64,000 bases of DNA from Methylobacterium sp. NMS14P (GTDB lineage Bacteria; Pseudomonadota; Alphaproteobacteria; Rhizobiales; Beijerinckiaceae): the NCBI RefSeq assembly GCF_028583545.1, contig NZ_CP087107.1, positions 186,001 to 250,000 of the forward strand, read 5' to 3'. This document shows, one piece after another, positions 1 through 9,300 of the stretch; within the stretch, counting starts at the first letter, position 1; every line of letters begins with the position of its first letter. The notes beneath the pieces were generated by a model. It did no database searches. It saw only the letters and a program-made list of their open reading frames with translations, and was not told the origin of the DNA. The translations under genes and the position numbers were made by a program.

Positions 1-195
1 GCCGCGGTAGAGGCCGCCGGAGGCCGACTGCAGGTACAGGGTGATCAGCTCCGGCCGCTGCGGATACAGGCGGAACGGCTTCGTGATGTGGAACGGGTAC
101 GGCACGTGCTGGTCGGCGAGCACGCTGGTGCCGCCGCCGCGCACGAAGCCGAGGCGGGCCGTCGCGCGGCGGCCGGTCTGGACGTCGTCGGGCAC
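1..195 (-). CDS. ureD: Urease accessory protein UreD, N-terminal part (cut by window edge)
   Basis: The 65 codons read on the minus strand from a GTG at 195 give a typical UreD/UreH N-terminus, with the motif [19 protein letters not shown] followed by [13 protein letters not shown]. UreD forms the scaffold that, with UreF and UreG, delivers nickel and CO2 to apo-urease in the cytoplasm. The GTG lies only two bases after the ureG stop codon, so translation is probably coupled. The frame is open to the first base of the window and most of the protein lies outside it. The family call is strong because of the conserved VPYPFHIT block; the start could be a few codons different. Confidence 0.85.
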   Translation of the reverse strand, partial: MPDDVQTGRRATARLGFVRGGGTSVLADQHVPYPFHITKPFRLYPQRPELITLYLQSASGGLYRG

Positions 196-197
196 GG

Positions 198-824
198 CTA
201 GGGCGTGAACAGCACGGCCCGGCCGATGGCATCCGCCACCTGGTCGATGCCGAGGCCCGCGCGCGCGTTCGTGGCGATGACCGGCTTGCCGCCCCGGACC
301 CGCGCGGCCTCCGCGAGCATCCCGTCGAGGTCGACGCCGACATGCGGCGCGAGGTCGATCTTGTTGATCACGAGGAGGTCGCAGCGCAGCACGCCCGGGC
401 CGCGCTTGCGCGGGATGTCGTCGCCGCCGGCCACGTCGATCACGAAGATCCACCAGTCCACGAGGTCGAGGGAGAAGGTCGAGGCGAGATTGTCGCCGCC
501 GGATTCGAAGACGAGCAGCTGCAGGCCCGGGAAGCGCGCCTCCAGCGCGTCGCCCGCGGCGATGTTGAGGGTCGGGTCCTCCCGGATCACCGTGTGCGGG
601 CAGGCCCCGGCCTCCACCGCCTCGACGCGGCTCGGATCGATCAGCCCGGAGCGGCGCAGCCGCTCGGCATCCTCCTTGGTGACGAGATCGTTCGTGATCA
701 CCGCGAGATCGACGCCGCGCGCCTGCAGCACGGGGATCAGCCGCTCGATCAGCGCGGTCTTGCCGGATCCGACCGGGCCGCCGATCCCGATCCGGGCGGC
801 GCTCGCGGGAGTCACGTCGGTCAT
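198..824 (-). CDS. ureG: Urease accessory GTPase UreG
   Basis: This 208-residue SIMIBI-class GTPase hydrolyses GTP to drive nickel insertion into urease. It has the P-loop [11 protein letters not shown] near residues 15-25, a conserved [12 protein letters not shown] segment near 107-118, the CPH nickel-binding motif (EAGACPHT, near 72-79) and the guanine-specificity motif NKID. Length is normal for the family. It lies 42 bases downstream of ureC and almost touches ureD, so it belongs to the same minus-strand operon. No missing key residue was seen. Confidence 0.97.
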   Translation of the reverse strand: MTDVTPASAARIGIGGPVGSGKTALIERLIPVLQARGVDLAVITNDLVTKEDAERLRRSGLIDPSRVEAVEAGACPHTVIREDPTLNIAAGDALEARFPGLQLLVFESGGDNLASTFSLDLVDWWIFVIDVAGGDDIPRKRGPGVLRCDLLVINKIDLAPHVGVDLDGMLAEAARVRGGKPVIATNARAGLGIDQVADAIGRAVLFTP

Positions 825-866
825 GGGGAGCTGGGCCGTGAGAGGGGTGTCGGGGTTCGGCGCCGC

Positions 867-2579
867 TCAGCGCAGCATGTAGCGCTGGGCGAGCGGCAGG
901 GTCCGGGCCGGCTCGCAGGTGGCGAGCACGCCGTCGACGAAGACGTCGAAGGTCTGCGGGTCGACGCGGATCTCCGGGCAGGCGTCGTTCCAGAGCATGT
1001 CGGCCTTCGTCAGGGTGCGGGTCCCGCGGGCGGGCAGGAGCGCCTTGCGGAGGCCGAGCCGGCCGCCGAGATCGGCCTCGATCGCCAGGGGGTGGACGAA
1101 GCAGGCCGAGAGCGCCTGCTTGGCGCGCCCGAAGGCGCCCCATTGCGGGCGCATCAGCACCGGCTCGCAGGTCATGAGCGAGGCGGCGGAATCGCCCATC
1201 GCGCCCCAGGCGATGAAGCCGCCCTTGATCACGAGCTCCGGCTTGATCCCGAAGAAGGCCGGCCGCCAGACGACGATGTCGGCCATCTTGCCGGGCTCCA
1301 GCGAGCCGATATGGTCCTGGATGCCGAAGGTGCGCGCCGCGTTGATCGTGTACTTGGCGATGTAGCGCTTGATCCGGGCATTGTCGCCGAAGCCCGGCCT
1401 CTCCTCGGGGAGCGGGCCGCGCTGGTCCTTCATCTTCGAGGCGAGCTGCCACGTCCGGCAGATGACCTCGTGGATCCGGCCCATGCCCTGGCTGTCGGAG
1501 CCGAGCATCGCGATCGCCCCGATGTCGTGGAGCACGTCCTCGGCCGCGATGGTCTGGGCGCGGATGCGGCTCTCCGCGAAGGCCACGTCCTCCGGCAGGG
1601 CCGGGTTCAGGTGGTGGCACACCATCGTCATGTCGAGGTGCTCGTCGAAGGTGTTGACCGTGTAGGGGTTGGTCGGGTTCGTCGACGACGGCAGGCAGTG
1701 CGGCAGTCCGGCGACCCGGATGATGTCCGGCGCGTGGCCGCCCCCGGCCCCCTCCGTGTGGTACATGTGGATGGTGCGGCCGCCGATCGCCGCCAGCGTG
1801 TCCTCCACGAAGCCCGACTCGTTCAGCGTGTCGGTGTGGAGCTGGACCTGGAAGTCGTAGGCGTCGGCGAAGCCCAGGCAGGCGTCGATCGCGGCCGGCA
1901 TCGCGCCCCAGTCCTCGTGGATCTTGAGGCCGAGGACGCCGGTCTCGAGCTGCTCCTTCAGGGCGGCCGGCCGGTGGGTGTTGCCGCGCCCGAGGAAGCC
2001 GAAATTGACCGGCCAGGCCTCGGCGGCCTGGAGCATCCGGCCGGTGTTGAACGGGCCGCCGGAATCGATGCCGACCGTGATCGGCCCCAGCGAGCCGCCG
2101 AGCAGGGTCGTGACGCCGGACGCGATCGCGTGGTCCGGCAGGCCGGCGGAGTCGAAGTGCACGTGCACGTCGATGGCCCCGGGCGTGGCGATCAGGCCCT
2201 CGCAGTCCCGCACCGTCGTCCCGGCCGACACGATCAGGCGCGGGTCGACGCCGTCCATGATCGCCGGGTTGCCGGCCTTGCCGAGCGCCACGATCCGCCC
2301 GTCCTTGATGCCGAGATCGCCCTTCCGGATGCCGAGGACGGGGTCGATCACCACGACATTGCAGAGGAGGAAGTCGAGCGCCCCCTGCGCGGCGGTCACC
2401 CCGGGCGCCATCCCGATCCCGTCGCGCAGGGTCTTGCCGCCGCCGTGCAGGCACTCGTCCCCGTAGACGGCGTGGTCGTGCTCGACGACCGCCACCAGGG
2501 AGGTGTCGGCGAGCCGCACCCCGTCCCCGGTGGTCGGCCCGTAGAGGGCGGCGTAGTCGCGGCGCGGGATCGTCACCAT
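867..2579 (-). CDS. ureC: Urease alpha (catalytic) subunit UreC
   Basis: This 570-residue protein is the catalytic subunit of nickel urease, which hydrolyses urea to ammonia and carbamate. Metal and active-site features are visible: HVH at 139-141, the lysine that becomes carbamylated in GLKIHEDWG (Lys219), His248 in QLHTDT, the flap motif MVCHHLNP (about 319-326) and the GSDSQGMGR segment. Length is typical. It follows ureAB by 10 bases and precedes ureG. All expected catalytic residues are present, so the enzyme should be active once matured. Confidence 0.98.
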   Translation of the reverse strand: MVTIPRRDYAALYGPTTGDGVRLADTSLVAVVEHDHAVYGDECLHGGGKTLRDGIGMAPGVTAAQGALDFLLCNVVVIDPVLGIRKGDLGIKDGRIVALGKAGNPAIMDGVDPRLIVSAGTTVRDCEGLIATPGAIDVHVHFDSAGLPDHAIASGVTTLLGGSLGPITVGIDSGGPFNTGRMLQAAEAWPVNFGFLGRGNTHRPAALKEQLETGVLGLKIHEDWGAMPAAIDACLGFADAYDFQVQLHTDTLNESGFVEDTLAAIGGRTIHMYHTEGAGGGHAPDIIRVAGLPHCLPSSTNPTNPYTVNTFDEHLDMTMVCHHLNPALPEDVAFAESRIRAQTIAAEDVLHDIGAIAMLGSDSQGMGRIHEVICRTWQLASKMKDQRGPLPEERPGFGDNARIKRYIAKYTINAARTFGIQDHIGSLEPGKMADIVVWRPAFFGIKPELVIKGGFIAWGAMGDSAASLMTCEPVLMRPQWGAFGRAKQALSACFVHPLAIEADLGGRLGLRKALLPARGTRTLTKADMLWNDACPEIRVDPQTFDVFVDGVLATCEPARTLPLAQRYMLR

Positions 2580-2589
2580 GGCGTTCTCC

Positions 2590-3285
2590 TCAGGCGCCCT
2601 TGAAGCCGCGGGCCCTGGCGCGGGCGAGCGCCGCCGCCCGCGCCGCGTCGTCGGGCAGGGTCCCCTGCGTCAGGTCGTTGAGCCCGGTCAGCTCCCGGGC
2701 GCCGCCGAAGCCGACCAGCGTCACGGTCTTGCGCTGGCCCGGCTCGAAGCGGATCGCCGTCCCGGCCGGGATGTCGAGGCGGTGTCCCAGGGCCGCCGCC
2801 CGGTCGAAGTCGAGCGCCCGGTTCACCTCGAAGAAGTGGTAGTGCGAGCCGATCTGGACCGGGCGGTCGCCGGTGTTGACGACGTCGAGGGTGACCCGCG
2901 GGCGGCCCGCGGCGAGCTCGATCGCGCCGTCGGCCGGCAGGATCGCGCCGGGCTCGAGGGTGTCGGCCGGGGCGCCGGCGCGGGCGCGGATCGGCTCGTG
3001 GACCGTGACGAGCTTGGTCCCGTCCGGGAAGACGCCCTCGACCTGCAGGATCGGCAGCATGGCGGCGATGCCCGGCATCACGTCCCCGGTCGACAGGATC
3101 GTGGAGCCCCAGCCGATGAGGTCGGCGACGCTGCGCCCGTCGCGCGCGCCCTCCAGGATCTCGTCGGTGATGAGGGCCACAGCCTCCGGGTAGTTGAGCT
3201 TGAGGCCGCGGGCCCGGCGCTTGCGGGCGAGCTCTGCCGCGGTGAAGATCGTGAGACGTTCCAGCTCGGTGGGCGTGAGCAGCAT
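2590..3285 (-). CDS. ureAB: Fused urease gamma-beta subunit
   Basis: This 231-residue protein joins the urease gamma subunit (residues 1 to about 100, starting [14 protein letters not shown] and including [10 protein letters not shown]) to the beta subunit (about 105-231, including [11 protein letters not shown] and FEPGQ near the end of the beta core). Many bacteria encode these as separate ureA and ureB genes; a gamma-beta fusion is also known in some groups, notably Helicobacter UreA. It lies immediately upstream of ureC and would assemble with UreC into the holoenzyme. The fusion is uninterrupted and no internal restart was noticed. Confidence 0.95.
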   Translation of the reverse strand: MLLTPTELERLTIFTAAELARKRRARGLKLNYPEAVALITDEILEGARDGRSVADLIGWGSTILSTGDVMPGIAAMLPILQVEGVFPDGTKLVTVHEPIRARAGAPADTLEPGAILPADGAIELAAGRPRVTLDVVNTGDRPVQIGSHYHFFEVNRALDFDRAAALGHRLDIPAGTAIRFEPGQRKTVTLVGFGGARELTGLNDLTQGTLPDDAARAAALARARARGFKGA

Positions 3286-3295
3286 CGCGCGCTCC

Positions 3296-3979
3296 CTAAT
3301 TGGCGAACAGGCGCAGGTCGGCGCGCGCGTGCCGCATCGCGGCGACCTCGATCAGCGGCGTGAAGCCCGTGAGGACGATCGCGCCCTCGGGGTCGTCCGA
3401 TACCGGCCGCTCGGCGATCTCGGCGACGAGCGGCAGCACTGCCTGGAGGGCCTGCTGGCCCTGGATGGCGCCGACCTGACCGAGCCGGACCGTGGCCGAG
3501 ACGAGGCCGGAGACGAGCTGATAGCCGGCGATGGCCGCCGCCTCCGGTTCCGACAGGTCGAGCGCGCGCCACAGGGCACCCTGCACGGTGGCGAGGTGCC
3601 CCAGCATGAGCCCGGACCGGATGGCGGCGCGGAGATCCGCGGCACCCGGTGTCGCGAGCCGCGCGTGCGTGGTCAGCAGGGAGGCGCCGTTGCGCCGGCT
3701 GCCCGTGCGCATCGCCTCGACGAGCGCGGCCGCCTCCACGGCGGCGTCGATGCGGCCGAGCGGGACCGGATCGGGGCCGGCGCGATGGGCGAGGATCAGG
3801 GCGACGCGGTCGCTCTCCGCCCAGCGGAAGCGCACCAGGGCCGTGAGCGTCCGGATCAGGCTCTCCGTGTCGAAGGCCGGATCGCTCGCGATGAGCCCCT
3901 CGATCCCGTTGGAGAAGGCGAAGCTCCCGCTCGGGAACGCGGTGTCGGCCTGCTGGAGGGACAGGAGCCGGCTCAGCAC
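3296..3979 (-). CDS. ureF: Urease accessory protein UreF
   Basis: This 227-residue, mostly alpha-helical protein matches UreF, which bridges UreD and UreG in the activation complex. The diagnostic N-terminal region [20 protein letters not shown] is at about residues 8-27. Its start overlaps the end of ureE by seven bases, and ureAB follows after ten bases, so it is the second gene of the operon. Length and motifs are normal. Confidence 0.95.
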   Translation of the reverse strand: MLSRLLSLQQADTAFPSGSFAFSNGIEGLIASDPAFDTESLIRTLTALVRFRWAESDRVALILAHRAGPDPVPLGRIDAAVEAAALVEAMRTGSRRNGASLLTTHARLATPGAADLRAAIRSGLMLGHLATVQGALWRALDLSEPEAAAIAGYQLVSGLVSATVRLGQVGAIQGQQALQAVLPLVAEIAERPVSDDPEGAIVLTGFTPLIEVAAMRHARADLRLFAN

Positions 3980-4437
3980 GGCGCCGCCTCGTCGAGGATG
4001 GTGTGGGTCACCTGCCGGTCGGTGACGAGGGCGCCGAGGCGGACGAGGTACGCGTCGGCCGGCCCGTCCAGGGCCACCAGGATGGCTCCGTCGGCGAAGC
4101 GCACGCGCCAGTGGAGGTTACCGGCGTGGTAGCCGAGTTCGAGGGCGGCGACCTGGCTCGCCGGGACGAGGCGGAGCCAGCGCTCGGTGCCGACCCGGGC
4201 GACGAGGGCGCGATCCGCCTCCAGCACCAGCACGGCCCCGTCGAAGAGCGGCTCGTCCCGCGGCAGGGCGAGGGCGATCTCCTCGCCGGACTGCGTGGTC
4301 GCGCGGATCCGCCGCCGGGCGACGTCGGTGCTCGACACGACGAGCACGTCCACCGCGCCGTGATGCGCCAGATGGTGCAGGCGATGCGCCATCTCGGTGT
4401 CCTGCCGACTGCCCAGGATGCGATGAATGACGCGCAT
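3973..4437 (-). CDS. ureE: Urease accessory nickel metallochaperone UreE
   Basis: This 154-residue protein matches UreE, the metallochaperone that supplies nickel to the UreG-containing complex. It has an N-terminal beta domain and a C-terminal ferredoxin-like metal domain with the conserved stretch LGYHAGNLHWRVRF (about 101-114). It has no His-rich tail; the C-terminus is short and ends in Cys, as in the non-His-tailed branch. The ATG at 4437 is chosen because the protein then begins at the expected MRVIHRIL; longer reading continues into non-coding DNA. It is the first gene of the urease operon. Confidence 0.9.
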   Translation of the reverse strand: MRVIHRILGSRQDTEMAHRLHHLAHHGAVDVLVVSSTDVARRRIRATTQSGEEIALALPRDEPLFDGAVLVLEADRALVARVGTERWLRLVPASQVAALELGYHAGNLHWRVRFADGAILVALDGPADAYLVRLGALVTDRQVTHTILDEAAPC

Positions 4438-4573
4438 GTCGGCCGCTCCTCCCCCCGTCCGGATCCGTTCTCGGGAGCGCCTAGCAAAAGCGAGTCCGTC
4501 GACGGTCCGGGCGACGCGGCGCCGTCTGAGTCGGGCGGCCCGAACCGGCATCTTCTGGGCGGCCATGCCGGTC

Positions 4574-4592
4574 CGCGGCCGTCGCGGCCGCG
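4574..4592. terminator. GC-rich hairpin upstream of the urease operon
   Basis: A perfect 7-bp stem (CGCGGCC / GGCCGCG) with a 5-base loop lies between the end of the ABC-2 permease gene (4704) and the ureE start (4437). It could terminate the permease transcript, but there is no T-tract. In GC-rich DNA such stems arise by chance, so the call is weak. The rest of 4438-4703 holds no gene I can see. Confidence 0.25.
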
Positions 4593-4703
4593 CGGGACGG
4601 GCCGGACCCTCACCGGTCCCGACCGCGGCGCCGGGCGGTGGTCCGCCGGCCAGCATCGGAGCCGCGCGACGTGCGAGGACGGGCTCCGGCGGCGCGTCCC
4701 CGC

Positions 4704-5498
4704 TCAGCCCTGCAACCGTCCGCCGCCACGCACGACGAGGCACAGGCCGACACTCGCCGCCGTCAGGCCGAACATGACGACGTAGAGGTGGTCGACCTGA
4801 AGTCCGGCGGCCGGGTAGTAGGCCGACCGCATCCATTCGGCCAGTTGCAGGGCCGGATTGAACTTGGCCCAGTGATACAGCCTCTCCGGCAGGTAGCTCG
4901 GCAGGAAGAGGACGCCGCTGGAGACGTACAGGATGATGCTGAACAGGGCGTAGCCGATCAGCCACCCGGGGAAGACGCCGATGATCGCCACGTTGATCGT
5001 TCCGATCCCGATCCCGAGCGTGATCGCGGCGAGATAGCCGCACACCGCCGTCAGCGGGTCCGCCGGGATCGGGTTCGTGCCGAGGGCGACCAGCACGGCG
5101 CTCACGACCAGCAGGGCCAGGAAGCCGGTCACGATCTCGACGAGCACGCGGGAGAACACCAGATCGAACAGCCTCACCTGCGGGTAGTAGGTCAGGGGCC
5201 GATTGGTGATCACAGACTTCATGACTTCGCGCGAGATGTACTGGAAGACGAGGACTGGAACGGCGCCTGTCGCGAAGAACAAGGCCCTGTCGTCGCCGAG
5301 CGGCGCGGCCAGCTTCTGAACCGTGTAGATCGTGATCAGCACGAAGACGTGGACGCACGGCCAGAGGACGACGACCCCGTAGCCCCACATCGACGCGCCG
5401 AAGCGGGTGCGCATGTCGCGCAGGATCAGTGCTTGCAGGACGTGCAGGTAGGCCTCGAACGGACTCTTTCGCGGCTTCGCGCTCGATCGCTCGCCCAT
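4704..5498 (-). CDS. ABC-2 type polysaccharide export permease (orphan)
   Basis: A 264-residue membrane protein with a short basic cytoplasmic N-terminus and about six hydrophobic segments. It resembles permeases of capsule or O-antigen polysaccharide exporters (KpsM/BexB type), with the RDMRTRFG motif at about residues 28-35 followed by the first membrane span. Such permeases pair with an ATP-binding subunit, and none is adjacent: neighbours are urease genes downstream and an unrelated membrane protein upstream. The partner must be elsewhere or the gene is a relic. The ATG at 5498 lacks an obvious Shine-Dalgarno sequence, so the start is tentative. Confidence 0.8.
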   Translation of the reverse strand: MGERSSAKPRKSPFEAYLHVLQALILRDMRTRFGASMWGYGVVVLWPCVHVFVLITIYTVQKLAAPLGDDRALFFATGAVPVLVFQYISREVMKSVITNRPLTYYPQVRLFDLVFSRVLVEIVTGFLALLVVSAVLVALGTNPIPADPLTAVCGYLAAITLGIGIGTINVAIIGVFPGWLIGYALFSIILYVSSGVLFLPSYLPERLYHWAKFNPALQLAEWMRSAYYPAAGLQVDHLYVVMFGLTAASVGLCLVVRGGGRLQG

Positions 5499-5661
5499 GG
5501 AACATGGCCTCAGCTGGTCCGACGGCAGTCGGACGGGACGGTGGTGCGGCTGGTCCGACGCTCTCTCAGGGGCGACGGCCGTCCGTCCCCGGTCCCTCGG
5601 CGCGGTGTCCGGACGGGCCGAACAGATGATCGGGGTCGGGCGCGCTCGGCCGCACCGTCGC

Positions 5662-6243
5662 CTAGGCGGCGCGCGCCCGCGACGCGTCCCGCATGAGCGT
5701 CACCGTCAGCCAAGCCGCCGAGACGAGGAAATAGAAGGCGCCGAACGCCGCATAGGGCGCGACATCCACGATCCCGGGCACCGCGGCGCCGGCCGCCTGC
5801 TTGATGAAGAAGCCTCCGGCGAGCGCCGATTGGGCGCCGCTCAGGACCATGGCCCACTGGGCACCGGCCCTCCAGCGGCGCGCGCCGGTGAGAAGCTGGA
5901 ACAGGCCCGCGAGGATGGCCCAGGCGCCGAACACAGCGAGCACCGCGTTCGGGCCCCATCCGAGTGCGACGGCGACCGCGATCGCGGTCACCGCGCTGAT
6001 CGCCGCGTTGAGGGCCTGACTGGGATTGTCCGCGAGGCCGCCGTTGCGCCGCGCGTCGGCCAGGTTGGCGAGCGCGTCCCAGGCGGGATAGGCGACCAGG
6101 AGCGCCGCGGCGACGGCCGGCATGCTTCTGCCGAAGGCGAGCGCGGCCGCCACCCAGCCGGCAGCGACCCCGGCACGCACGAAGTAGTAGGCGCTGAGCC
6201 AGGGCAAGGCAGGACCGCGATCGCGCTGCGGGTCGGTTCTCAT
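5662..6243 (-). CDS. Small multi-pass membrane protein, DUF308/HdeD-like
   Basis: A 193-residue, very hydrophobic protein with about six membrane segments rich in Ala, Gly and Leu. The overall pattern, with paired helices and short loops (AWAILAGLFQLLTGARRW near 107-124), resembles the DUF308/HdeD-like families of unknown or acid-stress-related function; this is a resemblance, not a firm assignment. It is divergent from the AraC-family gene at 6409, and the shared promoter carries dyad half-sites, so it is the likeliest target of that regulator. The ATG at 6243 follows a GAAGGAGCC ribosome-binding sequence. Confidence 0.75.
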   Translation of the reverse strand: MRTDPQRDRGPALPWLSAYYFVRAGVAAGWVAAALAFGRSMPAVAAALLVAYPAWDALANLADARRNGGLADNPSQALNAAISAVTAIAVAVALGWGPNAVLAVFGAWAILAGLFQLLTGARRWRAGAQWAMVLSGAQSALAGGFFIKQAAGAAVPGIVDVAPYAAFGAFYFLVSAAWLTVTLMRDASRARAA

Positions 6244-6280
6244 CGTCGGCTCCTTCGTGTACTGAGCGCGGCTCGACGGA

Positions 6281-6346
6281 CCGGATCTATTCGTGAACAA
6301 GGCAGATGGACACGATAGATGCCGATTTATAGCTTCGTAGATCCGG
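6281..6346. promoter_or_regulatory. Divergent promoter with three CGGATCTA-like half-sites
   Basis: CCGGATCTAT at 6281-6290 is repeated in inverse orientation as TAGATCCGG at 6338-6346, and in degenerate inverse form as ATAGATGCCG at 6315-6324. The segment is locally AT-richer than its surroundings and lies between the divergent membrane-protein gene and the AraC-family regulator. AraC proteins bind such spaced half-sites. That this is the operator of the adjacent regulator is inferred. Confidence 0.55.
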
Positions 6347-6408
6347 ATGCGCCGAGCGAATACGCGCTTCGATGGGCCCACGTTTAGGATCGGGAGCCGG
6401 CGCCAGCC

Positions 6409-7308
6409 ATGTCGGAAACGCTGGAAAACTTGACCGATCTTCCGGAGGGCGGGCCGCGCAGCGCCGCGTCCGGTGACCTGCTGTCCCACGTGCTCGCGCA
6501 GATCCGCCTCACCGGGGACCGCGTCGAGTCCCGGCCGGTCGCGCCGGGCGAGCGCCTGGATCTGGATGCCGGCGCAGGCCACGTCCTCGTGGTGGTCGCG
6601 GGCGCCCTCCGCCTCGAAGGCGATGGGGAGCCTCTCGCTCTCGGTGCCGGCGACCTGCTGTTCCTGCCCCACGGCCTCGGAGCCGGGCGATTGGTCGCCT
6701 TCGAGGGTGCGGACGTCGTCGTCTGCCGGTTCTGGTTCGATCCCTACAGTCTCCGCAGCATGATCGCGCTCCTGCCGCGGCAGATCTGCATCCGGCGCGA
6801 GGAGGGCGCCGGATGGCTCGACGGCCTCGTGCACTTCCTGCTGGTCGAGACGACCGACGCCGAACCCGGCGCGGCCCTGATGATCTCGCGCATCATCGAC
6901 CTCGCGGTCATACGCACGCTGCGGACCTGGGTTCATCTCGGCCGGACGTCGGGGTGGCTGGCCGGCCTGGCCGATCCCCGCATCGCCCGTGCCCTCAAGG
7001 TCATGCACGAGAGGCCGCTGCAGCGCTGGAGCGTGGAGGCCCTGTCGGACGTCGCCGGCATGTCGCGGTCGAGCTTCTGCGAGCGGTTCAACGCGCTCGT
7101 CGGTCGCTCACCCCTGCGCTACCAGAACGAGTGGCGCCTGAACCTCGCGCGGGACATGCTCGCCGCGGGCGACGCGCGCGTCGGCGAGATCGGTCTGCGC
7201 GTCGGATACGAGTCGGAGGCGGCGTTCAGCCGGGCCTACAAGGCGCTGTTCGGCCATTCGCCCCGGGAGGCGACCGGTCGAGCCGCCGGGGCGCGTCCGG
7301 AAAGCTGA
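6409..7308 (+). CDS. AraC-family regulator with N-terminal cupin domain
   Basis: A 299-residue transcription factor. Residues about 30-190 form a cupin sensing domain of the AraC-binding type (for example RLDLDAGAGHVLVVVAGALR). Residues about 198-292 form the double helix-turn-helix DNA-binding domain with the family pattern WSVEALSDVAGMSRSSFCERF and VGYESEAAFSRAYKALFGHS. It faces the divergent small membrane protein and probably controls it and itself through the half-sites in the shared promoter. The ligand is unknown. Confidence 0.9.
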   Translation: MSETLENLTDLPEGGPRSAASGDLLSHVLAQIRLTGDRVESRPVAPGERLDLDAGAGHVLVVVAGALRLEGDGEPLALGAGDLLFLPHGLGAGRLVAFEGADVVVCRFWFDPYSLRSMIALLPRQICIRREEGAGWLDGLVHFLLVETTDAEPGAALMISRIIDLAVIRTLRTWVHLGRTSGWLAGLADPRIARALKVMHERPLQRWSVEALSDVAGMSRSSFCERFNALVGRSPLRYQNEWRLNLARDMLAAGDARVGEIGLRVGYESEAAFSRAYKALFGHSPREATGRAAGARPES

Positions 7309-7367
7309 GTTCCGGCGCTCCGACGACGTCCCGCACGGGCCGGCCGATCCCGGCCGGGGCCGCAATC

Positions 7368-7721
7368 TCAGCTTCCGCGGTAGGTCGAGTAGCTCCACGG
7401 CGTGATGAGCAGCGGGACGTGATACTTGGCGTCCGGGTCCGAGACGCAGAAGCGCACCGGCACGCGGTCGAGGAACGGTCGCTGGGCGCCGGCACCCGTC
7501 CCGGCGAAGTAGGCGCCGACGGCGAAGACGAGCTCGTAGGTCCCGGGCGTCAGGGCGTCGCCCGCAAGCAGAGGCCCGTCGGTCCGCCCGTCGCCGTCGG
7601 TCGTGGCCGACGCGACGGTCTCCCCGGTGCCGTCCTCGGCGAGGCGCCGGAGCTCGACGGTGACCCCGGCCGCCGGCTTGCCCGCGGCCGTGTCGAGGAC
7701 GTGTGTCGAAAGATGGCCCAT
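7368..7721 (-). CDS. uraH: 5-hydroxyisourate hydrolase (transthyretin-like)
   Basis: This 117-residue protein is a transthyretin-like HIU hydrolase. It converts 5-hydroxyisourate, the unstable product of urate oxidation, to OHCU. The family signatures are present: [14 protein letters not shown] at the N-terminus, a conserved Arg in the strand following the first domain, and the C-terminal YSTYRGS that contributes to the active site. It diverges from puuD across a 275-base region, placing it directly in the urate pathway. The start at 7721 is supported by the conserved [10 protein letters not shown] beginning. Confidence 0.96.
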   Translation of the reverse strand: MGHLSTHVLDTAAGKPAAGVTVELRRLAEDGTGETVASATTDGDGRTDGPLLAGDALTPGTYELVFAVGAYFAGTGAGAQRPFLDRVPVRFCVSDPDAKYHVPLLITPWSYSTYRGS

Positions 7722-7996
7722 CGGCGTCCTCCCGGACGGAGAGGCCCGCGCCTGCGGCCCGCTGCGGGCGAAGGTCTGTCGGGCTGAAGGAGACGGGCGA
7801 GAGGAGCACGGGGCAGGGGCTCGGACAACCCGGAAAGCGCCCGGCATTTTCCGAACGATTTTGAAGGTCCTTGGCGCCGGGGCGGGTCGCTGCCGGCCTC
7901 GGTTCCGGGCACACCCGGGGCAGCGGCTCGGGCCGAACCACGAGCCGCGATCGAGGCCGAACCCGGCCCCGTGACAGATCGCGGAGGATCCGTCCC

Positions 7997-9262
7997 ATGT
8001 ATCCGATCCTGCACGAATGGGGCGGGTTCCTCATTCGATGGACCCATGTCGTCGCGGCGATCGCCTGGATCGGCGCGTCGTTCTACTTCATGCATCTCGA
8101 CGCCAGCTTGCGCGCCATTCCGGCAATCCCGACCGGCAAGGGCGGCGAGGCCTGGGAGGTGCACGGCGGCGGCTTCTACCAGGTGCGCAAGTATCTCGTC
8201 GCGCCCGACCGGATGCCGGAGCACCTGATCTGGCACAAGTGGCAATCCTACGCGACCTGGCTGTCGGGCTTCTCGCTGCTGTGCTGGGTCTATTACGGTC
8301 AGGCCGACCTCTACCTGATCGATCCGGCGGTCCGCGTGATCACGCCGATGACCGGGGCGGCCATCGGCCTCGGCGCCCTCGCCCTCGGCTGGCTGATCTA
8401 TGACGGGCTCAACCGCTCGCCCCTGGCCAACCGGCCGCCGCTGCTCGCGGCCGCCGTGTTCCTCACCGTGGTCGCCTTCGCGTACGGCTTCCAGCAGGTC
8501 TTCTCCGGCCGGGCCGCGATGCTGCACACCGGCGCGGTGATCGCGACCTGGATGACCGGCAACGTCTTCCTCGTCATCATGCCCAACCAGCGCAAGGCGA
8601 TCGCCGAGCTGGTCGCGGGCCGGGTCCCGAACCCCGCCTGGGGCAAGCAGGCGAAGAACCGCTCGTCCCACAACAACTACCTGACGCTGCCGGTGCTGTT
8701 CTTCATGCTGTCCGGCCACTACCCGATGGCGTGGTCCTCGCCCTACAGCTGGACCATCGTCGGCCTCGTGGTGATCGCGGGCGGCGTCGTCCGCCACTAC
8801 TTCAACGTGCGCAACGCCGGCGGGGGCGACCGCTGGTGGACCTGGGGCGTCGCGACGGCCTGCGTGGCCGCGGCGGTCGCGATCAGCGTCGCCTCCTCGC
8901 CGGGCGCCCGCGAGCGGATCGGCCTGTCGGCCACCGCCGAGCCGGCCCCGACCTCGGCCCCGGCCCCGGCGATCAGCCTCGCGGCAGCCGGGACGGGCGC
9001 GCTCGAGGGCCCCGCGGTCGACGACGCCGTGATGGCCGTGGTCGGGACGCGCTGCGCCATGTGCCACGCCGCCGAGCCCCTGTGGCCGGGCATGACGAGC
9101 CCACCCAAGGGCGTGCTCCTCGACAGCCCCGAGCACGTCGCGCGCTTCGCGCCGGCCATCCGCCTGCAGGCCGTCCTGACCCACGCGATGCCGCCGAACA
9201 ACATCACCGACATGCAGCCCGAGGAGCGCGAGGCGCTCGCCCGCTGGCTCGACGCGCGATAA
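7997..9262 (+). CDS. puuD: Membrane-bound cytochrome c-type urate oxidase PuuD
   Basis: A 421-residue integral membrane protein with about eight transmembrane helices (residues about 10-300) followed by a C-terminal cytochrome c domain with heme motif CAMCH at 353-357 and a Met ligand candidate in AMPPNN near the end. This is the PuuD architecture: urate is oxidised to 5-hydroxyisourate with electrons passed to cytochrome rather than directly to oxygen as in soluble uricase. The ATG at 7997 follows a GGAGGA ribosome-binding site at 7984. It starts the puuD-puuE-uraD operon. Confidence 0.95.
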   Translation: MYPILHEWGGFLIRWTHVVAAIAWIGASFYFMHLDASLRAIPAIPTGKGGEAWEVHGGGFYQVRKYLVAPDRMPEHLIWHKWQSYATWLSGFSLLCWVYYGQADLYLIDPAVRVITPMTGAAIGLGALALGWLIYDGLNRSPLANRPPLLAAAVFLTVVAFAYGFQQVFSGRAAMLHTGAVIATWMTGNVFLVIMPNQRKAIAELVAGRVPNPAWGKQAKNRSSHNNYLTLPVLFFMLSGHYPMAWSSPYSWTIVGLVVIAGGVVRHYFNVRNAGGGDRWWTWGVATACVAAAVAISVASSPGARERIGLSATAEPAPTSAPAPAISLAAAGTGALEGPAVDDAVMAVVGTRCAMCHAAEPLWPGMTSPPKGVLLDSPEHVARFAPAIRLQAVLTHAMPPNNITDMQPEEREALARWLDAR

Positions 9263-9300
9263 CCGTCGGACCCCTTCCGCGCCAACGCAGGATCCCGCCC

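Noticed and set aside
342..2603. A 753-residue open frame on the plus strand opposite ureC
   Set aside because: It lies entirely antisense to ureC and ureAB, whose motifs are unmistakable. Its composition (Arg, Gly, Asp, His-rich) is typical of shadow frames in GC-rich DNA.
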